This document shows, piece by piece, positions 20,906-31,265 of a stretch of DNA of 64,000 nt. Location: contig CM042089.1 of the NCBI GenBank assembly GCA_023512835.1, forward strand, positions 55,051,427-55,115,426, written 5' to 3'. The position numbers were made by a program, and so were the translations under genes. The notes under the pieces were generated by a model that saw only the letters and a list, made by a program, of their open reading frames with translations, was not told where the DNA came from and ran no database searches. Every line of letters starts with the position of its first letter. Within the stretch, counting starts at the first letter, position 1. The DNA comes from Taxillus chinensis (taxonomy: Eukaryota; Streptophyta; Magnoliopsida; Santalales; Loranthaceae).

Positions 20906-22877
20906 TGTAAGGACCCGTACCTTAAGTTAGTCACGATTAGTCACGCTTTTGCCTTCCGAGTAGAGTTTTTCTAGATTTTGACCTAGTGAATGGGCTCAAA
21001 TGAATTCACGTGCAAAAGGAAAGATGCTTAGAATGATGTCCTCTATCTACCACGAAGTTTCAGGCCAAACGGACGTGTATGTGAGGTGCACGTGATATGG
21101 GTCCAATTCACGTGCAAGTGTGATTGTCTTCTAAATGATGCAAGGAGGCTAGGGGTGAAGTTTGAGAGCATTTGGAGTCCATTTGGAGTTGCACGTGAAT
21201 TGGGAATTCACGTGCAAATTGGCGTGCAGCCATATTTTTGCATGGTTCCCTTGGTTTTGACATTCTAATGATCTTTCTCCAAAGGACCATGTTGAAATTC
21301 CCGAGTATTTTGGCCTATATGGGTGCGGAAAGGTGCTAACTTGTGTGATCAAAACTACGTCGTTTTGATCCTGGGTTTACTTAATCAAAACTACGTCGTT
21401 TTGATGTGGGTAGTGTCTATATAAGGAGGGCTTGAGTTTGAATTTAGGGTTCTTGTGTTCTTCCTTGCTGCGGCTGCCGCCAGGAGAGAGAGAGAGAGAG
21501 AGAGGATCTCCGGCTGTTGCCGTGGTGGTTCGCGTCGTTGGAAGGTGTCTAGCGTAGAGGATAGGACAAGAGCCCGAGGTAGGGATCTATGTTCTTCCTA
21601 ACTCCCCTCTCGTTTTAGGATATACACCTATATATATATGTAAATCCATATAGGTGTGATCTCCTATATGGATGTTGGCCTTCGATGGCATGTTTTGTTG
21701 ATTCCGATGTTAATTTGGCCTGAGGATTTTCTGGGTTTGTTTATGCCCACTATGTGTTTGATGAAATGTCTCTGGGAGGCCTGCACACTATGTGTTTGAT
21801 GAAATGTCCGTGAGGCCCGCATGCCATGTATTCAATATAATGCCTGTGAGACCCGGTATATGGGTGTTTAATGATATGCTGTGCGGCGGGTGTGTGTACT
21901 TTGCTTGATTTGTATTTGATTTTAAGCTTTGTGAGGCTGATGTGTGTGGCTTGTATCCGACCATGTTAGTCCTTCCGAGATAAAGTGTAAATGTTTTGGC
22001 TTGAGCTTACATGTTGAGATGTAATGTTATCTTCGTTCCGTTGGTCTGTTTGAGACCGAAGCCGAGATTTGGGCCAGGCACAATAGCTGGACCCTTTGAG
22101 ATTTGGCCAGGACGTGGTCCTGAGTCTCGGTGTAGCACTCACGACGGTGGGCTAAGTCTACACCCATTCCTGAGGGTAGATATGGCGCCCGAGGAGGTGG
22201 TTGACCATATCCGACTCGGGTGGAAAATGTTGCATTGGTGTCCATGCAACATTCGCCTGAATGTGGTATGTCATGTCGCCGTGGTGGCGGGGTGTCCTCT
22301 GCCCTTCGGTGCGGGTTCGGGTAAAGAGTGTTCTCTCGGGTGATGTTTGCTGCTTTAGCCTTAGGCACGACACGAGCACAAGCATACACATATCATGCAT
22401 GTTGTACGATGGGACGGGTCCGGGGGAGACCGGATCCCTACGAGCCGTGGTTTGCTCACCCCTCCTATAAACCGATTCTTTTGCGGGGTTTAGCAAAGGG
22501 GTAGGTGAAGGTCGAGGAGCTAGGCCCCCGAGGCCGAAAGTTTTATATTATTTCCTTGTTGTACTTTGGTTTTATGTGTTTGGATTTTGGTTTGGTTTTA
22601 TTTATGGCTTTATAGGGGTTTTTCCCCGACTGGGTTGAAATAAACATTTAGCCTTTGAAATGAAATAAAATGAGGTGTTGTTATTCAATTTGTGTTTGTG
22701 TGCATGGTTTGGGAGCAGGAGCATGCCCCTTGGCATGTTGGCCTGATTATGCAGGTTTGGGACAGCACCCGTGCTAGAGGTCCTTTTAAGGTGCTTGCAC
22801 CAACCCCTTGTCCCTTCGGGTGCGGGCATGGGCAGTCACTACTCCTTTTCCAGGTGGAAGGAAATTGGGGCGTGACA
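20906..22877 (+). mobile_element. Solo Ty3 LTR with TATTG target duplication
   Basis: Starts TGTAAGGACCCG and ends GGGGCGTGACA; TATTG at 20901-20905 and 22878-22882. 1972 bases, no PBS, PPT or internal sequence. It carries a full promoter module and the conserved CTCACCCCTCCTAT box near 22458. Inserted in the LARD internal region, so younger than it. Confidence 0.93.
21348..21423 (+). promoter_or_regulatory. Solo LTR promoter: twin palindromes and TATA box
   Basis: Two identical 22-base copies at 21348-21369 and 21384-21405, core CAAAACTACGTCGTTTTG, then TCTATATAAGGAG at about 21416-21428. Upstream (21010-21235) is a run of CACGTG and GGCGTGCA sites, including GCACGTGAATTGGGAATTCACGTGC. Confidence 0.75.
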
Positions 22878-22882
22878 TATTG

Positions 22883-25338
22883 CTTATGACTTTAAAGTAT
22901 AGTTAAATGTTGAATCAGTATATCGATTTTTTAGTCGTCGTATGTTGACTTGGTTAAATGCTACTAGTCGGTTGAAATGCTTATATAAGATTTTGGTTGA
23001 ATGTTAGTGAATAGTGTTGAGCATTCTTGGGTATGCCTTTTTCCTTGACTCGATTGCCATTATAATTGTGTAAATATTGATGGGTTGTTTGCTTGCTTGT
23101 TTTGAGTAGTTGCTCGTTGTTGGTTGCATGCACCTTGTGTGGTGTTGGCTTGTGGTGGACTATGTTGGTGCGTGTAACCGGTTATTGATAAGAATGGTAA
23201 ATATACAATAAAACTAAAAAAAATAATATACTTACAACACTAGTAACAATAGTAAATAAATGAATAAATAATGATGATCAACTCTATGTTAAATATTATT
23301 GTGATTCATGTCGATTGATGTCAATGTGGATTACCACATTGTATGATTGTTTGGATATTCTTCATATGATATGGCGTGCAAATGACATGTTGTGTGGACT
23401 TTTGCCCTGTTTTGGGGTATAGTTGTGTGATACGACTACATGTGTTATTTGAAGTAATGTGAATGCATATTATTGTGTTATGCTTGAGAGTGTGCTATCT
23501 GGAATTGTGGGAGCCTATGTGGCTATGGAGCCTGCGTGGCTGTGGTTTTGGTAGCCTGTGTGGTTGTGGATATGGAAGCTTGTGTGGCTGTGGCTGTGAT
23601 TATGCTTGCTTGGTTGTCTTAATTATAAATGTTGTTTTTAACCTAGTTTATTTATTATGATGTGTGGTTGAGATGTGTACCGTGTTGTGTATCTATGCCT
23701 GAGTGTAATAATGATAGTATTTCTTATTGTTGCCTTGTTTCACTTTGACTGGTTTGTTGTTAGTTACATACATTATTATTTTGTGTGGTGAAACTAGGAT
23801 GGACCTTGTTTATTGATCGTTTGGCTGGATTGATTGGTGGTAAGCATGATGATGTGGAACTGGTGAACGGTTTATGGTGGGATTAGCTTGATGAGCTTTC
23901 CCTTGGTGATGTTAGTATGACGTGTTGTTGTGGTAGCCGAGTTTGTTGCTTGTTTGTGGAGTCCTCTCTGTAAGGGGACTTGGTTGTAATTCAATGACAT
24001 GTTACATTGTTTGGTGAAGCCTATTAGGGTGCGACCTTTCTTCCCCTACATGGGAGTATATGTTATTCACATAATTGTTGATATTTTGATGTTGTTTTGT
24101 TTGGTTTTTCTATCTGTGATTGTTGCATGACTGATATGCGTTTTTTAATATGCGGTCATGACTCATAAAGCATTGTGTACTTGTTGTGGTTGTTGGGGGA
24201 TATTGGTTATATGAGGGTAGGTTGTTGGACTTTGGTAATGCAATATTTAATTGAGGTGGTGCGTTTAGCCTGTTGATCTAAGTTGATAGTGCTTTGATGG
24301 ATTTTTGGGTTATAATGTTAATCCTTATTGTTTTGGGTTCTATTAGATTGGTTAGTTTTGATGGTGATGTTAGCACCACTTGGAATAATTTTGAGGTAGT
24401 GTATGGTCGGTTGTAGAGTTGTTAGTATGGTGTTGTTTCGTTAATGATTCGTTATGATGGTCATTTAGTGGATTAATTACAAGGGGTTACTGGTAGTGGT
24501 TCGATATTGGGTATTTGGCGTGTAGTGGTTGTGTGTGGTGTAATCTGTTAATTTGATTGGTTATTGGATTTTAATAGGTGATCATATCGACTATAATCCA
24601 GCGATTTATGTTGAGCTGTCAATTTAACTATGTTGAGGTGTCCATTTAACCTTGTTGTTGTTACCATGACTATCCGTAGTCTAGAGTTACCACTAGAGTT
24701 AGGTGAGTTATGCTGCGTTTCAAGTGACTTAATTAAGGATGTGTTACCCGAATATTTAAGCCTTGTTGCGTTGGCAAGGGATCATAAATAATTTATAGAA
24801 GGATGATAACCCCCCCTGCCAACTCTCCTTATGTTAAATGGTTAGTGGATGCATGGTTAGTTCACGTGAATGTAAATATATAAATACCTTATTGCTTTGT
24901 AATGGTTAATGGTATGTTCCGAAGCATTGTGTTGGCTCATGGCTAATGGACTAAGCGTTGCCCTATCGTTAGGATTGTTGCTGGTTTGTCTTTTCGGGGA
25001 TGAAAAGTCCTAAGAGGGAGAGAATGTAAGGATTTTTCCGATATCGTGTCATGTGTGTTTGTTTTATGTTATTTTGTTTGTTGTATATTGTTCTCATAAT
25101 TATATTCATGTGATTAGTTATTGATTAAGAGCACATGCTAGTTTCGGTCTATGGTAGATATTGTATCAGCTCGGCGCTTGTGGGGTAATAAATTTGTAGG
25201 ATGTTTTGGGTGTGTCTGAACGGTGTCAATAATTATATTCACGTGGGTGTGGGCTTGGTTGGATATTGAGGTCTATAACATCTTATGATGATAGTTGTGA
25301 CATTTGATTCAATTGGCTTTTCGAGGACGAAACGTTCT
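22883..25338 (+). other. LARD internal region, right part, non-coding
   Basis: GT-rich on the plus strand, no recognisable protein motif. A short imperfect repeat of TGTGTGGCTGTGG units lies at 23515-23600. It ends in TTTTCGAGGACGAAACGTTC just before the PPT, the usual tail of Ty3 elements. Confidence 0.7.
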
Positions 25339-25351
25339 AAGGTGGGGAGGA
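25339..25351 (+). other. Polypurine tract of the LARD-like element
   Basis: AAGGTGGGGAGGA directly before TGTAAGGATCCG. Together with the PBS it shows that the signals for reverse transcription are intact although coding capacity is lost. Confidence 0.9.
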
Positions 25352-25821
25352 TGTAAGGATCCGTATATGTGTTAGCATAACTTATAATCTATATTTGATG
25401 TTAAAAAAAGTTATTTTGAGAATGTAGCCATTAATACAATCGTTTTAACTATATTTGGGCCTAATTTGAGGTCAAGAAGCCTTCAGGGGTTATTTAGTAA
25501 TTTTTGGGAGTTAAATTGAGGGTTAATAAATGAAAAATAAAATTCATGAGGGCTTTTTGGAAATTATTAAAAAGGATGACGAATTTTAATTAAAAATAGG
25601 GTTTGAGGGTTTTATTATTCATTATGACTCTATTTTGAAAAACCTTAGCCGTCGGAGGGGAGTGCATATTGTTCTTCGCGTTCTTCGTCGTTTTTCTCCG
25701 ATTCTAGATCGTTCTTGCGAGTTTAATCCTTTCGGAAGGCAAGAGGTAGGTGATTCTTAATCCTTGATTAGCCTATTGTATGAACGCAGATCGTAGAATC
25801 AATATGGGTTGAAGTTTTATA

Positions 25822-25865
<44 letters not shown>

Positions 25866-27480
25866 ATTCTATGTATGAGTCGTTGTCGTTGGTGCGTGTG
25901 CGTTGGAGCAACCTTGCTGGCGTGGAGGTTGAAGAAGAGCAGCGGCAAATACCGGTCGTGCGATGGAGATGGAAGTGGAGGGGGCAGTGGCGACTGACGC
26001 CCTACGTGGAGATGGGAGAAGGGGAAGGGGCGGCGGCAACCACGTGGAGATGGGAGAAGGGGAAGGGGCGGCGGCAACCACCGCCTGTGGAATGTCCGTG
26101 CACCCCGTGCACCTGCGCACCGCCCGCGCTCGCGCGCCCAAACTTCTTGCCGCGTTGGTGTAGAGGGAGAGAAGGGGGCGGCGGCATCTGAGCCGCTGCC
26201 ATGGATCTGGTACGCACGTCGTGGATGATGGAGTCGGCGCCATAGATTAAATCAAATAATTTAAAAATAATACTACTAATAATACTAATAATAAAGATAA
26301 TGTTGTGCTTGGACTGGTTTGGTATGTCAAATATATACGTTGTGTGGGCTTGAAACTTATAGTGTAAATATTGTAAGTATTATTGGGCTAATATTTATAA
26401 TTTAGCATCAAAGATATTATCTGTGGTGTGTTTCCATTAATTTGAAATTAAAAACTTAATTTAGTTGTGCTTGATAATATTAATTTGATATTTTAAAAAA
26501 AGATATTTGTGGCTTGATATTAGTTATTTGATGATATATATATATAGTTATACCAATTATGGGATTGCTGAGTTAGTGTTTAATGCGTGTGGATTTGGTG
26601 ATTGGAATTGGTCTAATAAATTATGTGTGGATGTGATAAATTGGTATTTATTAATTATGTGTATGGATGTGATAAATTGGTATTTATTAATTACGGGTGT
26701 TGATTTTTTAATGAGATTGGTTGGGTTAATTGCGGGTTCCATATAGGGCTGGCAAGAGGCCGCAGGTTCCCTATGTGGCTGGTAACCCAGGTCCCATATG
26801 TGGCAGGTTGTCAGAGACACCACAGGTCCCACATATGGCTGTCTAGTAGTGATATGAATTCCTGGAGTTGGTAGCGGGAATCCCGTGGATGGATGAATGG
26901 CCGGTGTGAACCTTTAATGATGGAAATGTAATGTGATGTCTTATTTGTGATTTAATGAAATTTAATTGTGATAGAATGTGACACTACACTAGCACAAGCA
27001 TACACTGATCATACAGACTTAGGAATTCATGTAATAGAGTACTGGGGATGGGGATTACCTACTGGGCATTCGTGCTCACCCTACTTTATTTTTTTTATTT
27101 CCTACAGGTTGTAGGGAGTAGCTGGTGGAGCCATAGTGAAGTAGGACGCAACATCCTTGGTGTAGAATTTATTTAGTAGACGATTTGTTTTTATTTTATT
27201 TTATCATTTTATTTCCCGGACTTGGGTCCGTGGCAGTTGTAGAACCTTGTTGGTGAAACTTATATGTGAGTTATTCTGTGTGTTGGATATTGTGGGAATT
27301 GAATGCAATGTCGTATCATTTTAATAAATCTTGAATTGAGTACATTGGGAAGTACAATTCTACCCCTGTTGTGGAGTTGTACATGATTGGGTTGAACACT
27401 AATCCCCTCGACCCCTGTAGTGTGGGTGTGGGGAAGTCGCGTTCCTAGTTCTGTTGTTTTCAGGATTTGGGGGCGTGACA
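25352..27480 (+). repeat. 3' LTR of the LARD-like element
   Basis: 2129 bases, TGTAAGGATCCG...GGGGCGTGACA, intact. It includes the box GTGCTCACCCTACTT (near 27070), short GGTCCCATATGTGGC repeats (26735-26840) and a GC-rich part (25990-26200). GATTT follows at 27481. Confidence 0.92.
25825..25862. repeat. AT microsatellite
   Basis: About 19 AT units. The 5' LTR copy has only about 8 units at 13848-13864, so the tract length has changed since insertion. Confidence 0.95.
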
Positions 27481-27485
27481 GATTT

Positions 27486-28338
27486 GGATTCCGATCATCG
27501 TTGGAATCCTCCACCTCTATTCCCAATGTATTGGGCTTCTTCATACTGGCCGGGCTGGAGCAAGATCTCCAAGAACAACCTGCTTGTCAGTCCTTCCCTC
27601 CATTCTCACAGCCATGACTGATATTTGCTCAGTCAACTTCTCTATTTTCTTTGTAAGCTCATCCAGCTGAATGGAATTGGACACTGCTGCAACTGGGTCA
27701 GCCTTTGGACATTGATCAGTCGACCATTGGCAATTGGATAAGGCCATTCTTTCTAGTAGTTCAACCGCAAGATTGGGTTCCATCATCATAAATGCTCCTC
27801 CAAGCAGCGGCGTCAACCATGTTTCTAGTGGATGGTTGCAAGCCCATGACGAATGATTCTACTTGCAACCATTCAGGTCGCCACGCTTAGGACACCTCCT
27901 AACCAGATCGTTAAACCGTTCCCAAGCTTCATATAAGGACTCATCGCCACGCTGGGTAAATTGGCTGATTTGACTCCTCAGATGCATCACCATTGTTGGT
28001 GGAAAATATTTGGAGAGGAACTTCTTTGCCATCTGATCCCACGTAGTAATGCTCCCTGTTGGTAATGACTGGAACCAGCCCAGCGCTCTATCTTTCAGTG
28101 AAAATGGAAAGAGCCGGAGCTTAATGGCGTCATCGGAGAAGCCATTGATCTTGATGGTGTCACAAATTTGGAGGAACCTCACTAGATGATTGTGTGGATC
28201 ATCCATTGCTGAGCCTCTGAATGCTTCTTGGCCAACCATCTGCAGCAATGCTGGTTTTAGCCCGAAGTTGTTAGCCTGAACTGGCACTCTCCTAATGCCG
28301 GAATACTCATCAGATAACACAGGCCTGGCATAATCCAT
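27486..28338 (-). pseudogene. Athila-1 gag, main part
   Basis: The 159-residue frame at 27859-28338 has DEYSGIRRVPVQANNFGLKP, DDPHNHLVRFLQICDTIKING, LRLFPFSLKDRALGWFQSLP, TWDQMAKKFLSKYFPP and ESLYEAWERFNDLVRRCPK, the retrotransposon Gag capsid domain of Athila/Tat elements. A second frame (27541-27816) continues with LGGAFMMMEPNLAVELLERMA. Capsid protein for the particle. A frameshift lies near 27840, and the gene is cut at 27485 by the LARD-like element; its tail is at 12811-13357. Confidence 0.88.
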
Positions 28339-28736
28339 AAATGTTCGTGGCTGCTGTCACCTTGTCCACTGTTGTTTAGCTGACCTGCATTGTGTGCTTG
28401 GTCTTCTCGTGCTCAATTGTCAGCCATGATATCTTCGCACTTGTTCTGTAAATTATCCAATTGTTGCTCAGCTACTGCTAATATCCTATTAGCACTTCGC
28501 TGTTCTCGTAGAGTTCTTTCAATTTCGGGATCTAACGGCAGCAACTCGCCACGAGTGCGACACATGCACTAAGGAATTTTATCAAACACTTGCGTACACT
28601 ACAAAAAGTCAAAAACAAACAATACCAAACAGCACCGCACCAAAGGAAATCTAAACGAAAACAAAAGCAAAAAGAAATGCTTCCAGATCACAAATTAATC
28701 AGCTCGCTAAATGTCACCTAAGTCTCACACACTAAA
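28339..28736 (-). other. Athila-1 leader upstream of gag
   Basis: Between PBS and gag. It encodes short Glu/Leu-rich pieces on minus (for example near 28430-28560), possibly the gag N-terminus in a broken frame. Confidence 0.4.
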
Positions 28737-28756
28737 GGTCCCCGGCAACGGCACCA
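28737..28756 (-). other. Athila-type primer-binding site
   Basis: Minus strand TGGTGCCGTTGCCGGGGACC, the form of PBS typical of Athila and Tat elements (usually TGGCGCCGTTGCCGGGGA, reported as complementary to an Asp tRNA). It lies six bases inside the LTR. Confidence 0.85.
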
Positions 28757-28762
28757 AAAACT

Positions 28763-30304
28763 TGACCTACTTATTTTATGTGTGGTATATGTTTGCAGCA
28801 AGTGCATTGGCCAAGTAATAAGTGGAGTATTGAAACCCCGATTATTGATCCCACATGGAAGGAACTAGTGCCGAAAGACAGATGATCACTAAACTAACAG
28901 ATTTGGTCCATGTCCGGAAAAATGATTTAAGTTGTGCAAATAGTTTGAATTCTAAATAGCTAAAGCAAAAGTGATTAAATCAAATTGTTGGCAAGCAATT
29001 GGTATAGAAATTTCAGTGACTAAGGAGCTAGGGTCACAATGTTTACCACCCAATGGATTGTAACAATCTGGATTATGGCTCTTGTTCTTAATGTAAGTTC
29101 TAATTCATGTTCATGTTGATTATCTCCTACCTATCTTACATTTGGTCCATGCTAAGATAGATTTAAGGCTTTTATCCCATTTGGTCCATGTGAATAAAAG
29201 TGATCAAGGTAGATAAACAATCTAATAGTTGTAGACTTGGCCTATCATACGACATTAAATCTAATTCACTAGTGTTCCACCCTAGACAAGGGCTAAGATT
29301 ACCTAATCAGGCATAAATCAGGCATTTCCTTTTATCCAAGTGAATTAAACAAGAACTAAATTTCATTTCATTGAACAACCATATACCAAACTGATTACAA
29401 CATATTGGGGGCTACATTGCTCCCCTAGACTAACAAAACTACTCCATAATCATAATGAAAGCAATAGAAATTACAAGAAAAAACATGATTACAGTACCAG
29501 GACAATAAATGAAGAACCCAAGATGAACCAGGACTCCGGCCTCCAAAGACTCCGGCGTCTGCTGCCCAAAATCACTCCTCTCCAACTCCAGTGTTGCCAA
29601 GGACAATCCGATCTTTTAGCAATGGCTATAGCTCTTCTTCAGAACTCAGATCAGATTATCTAACTCAAGATGATTTACAATGCCTCCCAAGCCCCCTATT
29701 TATAGGAGTTAGTGGGCCAAATTAGGGTTACAAAAGGTGTGCCCTAATTATAAATGTGGTCGCAGCCAAAACGACGTCGTTTTGGTTAGTGACACTATTC
29801 GACTTTCTAGGCTCAATAAAACTAAAACTACACCAAATTTGACCCAGTTCTTTAGATGAAAATGATTAAAACAACAAAACACATAATTTGGAGCTCAAAA
29901 CTGCTTGCACGCAAGAATGAACGTGAGAAAGTCCTTTTCACGTGCAGCTCCAAATCAGCCCAAATTTGCTCCAAAGCTTCATTAGAACTTGTAAAAAGCA
30001 TCCATGCATCAAACTCCTTGCACGTGAGAAACACCTTTTCACGTGCACCTTCATTTTGCTCTTATTTTGCTTCTATCTTCTTCCTATAGCTTCCTCTTGA
30101 GTGTATGGAATGATCGAGCCAAGGTGTGTGGGAAAACGTTGCTCCAAAACCTGCCAAAACCACTCAAAAAGTACAACTATACACCAAACAAGGTCTTCCT
30201 GGGGTTAGAGCAAATATAAGCAAAATACCATGCAAATAGGCTCAAAACATACTCTAAAACACCTTAAATATGGCATAGGATAATGGCATAAAGGCGCGTT
30301 ATCT
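28763..30304 (-). repeat. 5' LTR of Athila-1
   Basis: On minus runs from AGATAACGCGCC (30304, canonical T of TGATAACG changed) to the end at 28763, about 1.54 kb. Homologous to Athila-2 LTR, more diverged toward U5. It carries its own CACGTG sites (29900-30050). Confidence 0.8.
29693..29785 (-). promoter_or_regulatory. Athila-1 LTR TATA box and perfect palindrome
   Basis: TATA box CCTATAAATAGG at about 29694-29705 on minus; the perfect palindrome CCAAAACGACGTCGTTTTGG is at 29766-29785, about 60 bases upstream. Confidence 0.7.
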
Positions 30305-31264
30305 GCTAACCAAGTCGGCCCATTTTCTTGTTGTTCGAGGGTGGGACTCCATTGGGGCATTGAGCCAGTATATATGAACGAGGTTGTGAGACTGCATGGA
30401 GTACCATCGTCGATTGTGTCCGACAGAGATTCGCGGTTCACTTCCCGTTTATGGGCGAGGCTTGTAGGAGGCTATGGGGACAAAGCTTAACTTGAGTATA
30501 GCCTTTCACTCGGAGATTGATGGTCAAACAGAGCGGACGAACCAGACATTGGAGGATATGTTGCGGGCCTGTGTGCTAGATTTTGGGGGTTCGTGGGCAA
30601 CTCACCTTCCATTGGTGGAGTTTGCCTACAAGAATAGTTATCAGGGCATCCATTGGGATGGCTCCTTTTGAGGCGTTGTATGGTAGGCCATGTCGATCAC
30701 CTTTGTGTTGGACCGAGGTAGGAGAGGCATTTCTCTTGGGACCACAGTTGGTTCAAGAGGCTACCGAGAAGGTCAAGTTAATTCGTCGTGACTTGTTATC
30801 GGCCCAGTCGTCGCCGAAGTCTTATACGGATCGGCGGCGGCGACCTTTAGAGTTTTCTATGGGAGATCATGTGTTTCTCCATGTCTCTCCCCATCGTGGA
30901 CATTGGCGGTTTGGGCGAGGTTCCAAGATATCTCCGTGGTTTATTGGTCCTTTTAAGGTTATGGCTCATGTGGGGCCAGTGGCCTACAGGTTAGCATTGC
31001 CACAACGATTGAGTCGGGTGCACAATGTGTTCCATGTATCCCAGTTACAGAACTATCATCCTAACCCCACTCATATGATCGATTGGGGGACATTAGACAT
31101 TGAGGATGACATGTCCATTGTTGAGGCCCCTATCCGTATCCTAGATCGGCGGGAGAAACTTTTGCGTGGTTGTGCTATTCCTTTGGTTCGCGTGCTATGG
31201 CAGCACCATGGCATTGAGGAGGAGACATGGGAACGTGAGTGAGTGATGCGTGAGCAGCACCTAG
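30305..31264 (+). pseudogene. Chromovirus (Tekay-like) integrase with C-terminal chromodomain-like end
   Basis: Opens at LTKSAHF (Athila-1 cut here), then VVRLHGVPSSIVSDRDSRFTS with the second catalytic Asp, [20 protein letters not shown] with the catalytic Glu, and [12 protein letters not shown]. The C-terminal part (30583-31242) is open: [66 protein letters not shown], then IPLVRVLWQHHGIEEETWERE, the short chromodomain-like tail of this clade, which is thought to steer integration to heterochromatin. In-frame stops are at about 30377 and 30460. It ends abruptly at 31264. Confidence 0.88.
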
Positions 31265-31265
31265 T

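Larger units (their letters stand above)
13363..27480 (+). mobile_element. Large non-autonomous Ty3 element (LARD-like) with GATTT target duplication
   Basis: Starts TGTAAGGATCCG and ends GGGGCGTGACA; GATTT flanks it at 13358-13362 and 27481-27485. It has a PBS (19293-19304), a PPT (25339-25351) and matching LTRs, but its own internal DNA (19305-20905 and 22883-25338, about 4.1 kb) shows no gag or pol on either strand. It holds two younger insertions and sits in Athila-1 gag. It must have been mobilised by enzymes supplied in trans. Confidence 0.88.
3026..30304 (-). mobile_element. Athila-like Ty3 element (Athila-1), minus strand, nested insertions inside
   Basis: From right to left: 5' LTR 28763-30304, PBS 28737-28756, gag (27486-28338, continuing 12811-13357), protease, RT, RNase H, integrase (9413-10245, continuing 6655-7056), additional ORF (3376-5696), polypurine tract 3308-3325. 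The 3' LTR is not in the window. The gene order, the LTR-to-PBS spacing and the protein families all fit Athila. It is interrupted by elements at 13363-27480 and 7062-9407 and truncated on the left by the element at 1-3025. It sits in a chromovirus integrase; the flank GCTAA (30305-30309) is the expected duplication. Confidence 0.85.

Noticed and set aside
22011..22343. 110-residue frame in the solo LTR 20906-22877
   Set aside because: Inside an LTR, with an equally long frame on the opposite strand and no recognisable motif.
25871..26191. Gly/Arg-rich 106-residue frame
   Set aside because: GC-rich part of the LARD 3' LTR, open in overlapping frames on both strands, and absent from the truncated 5' LTR.
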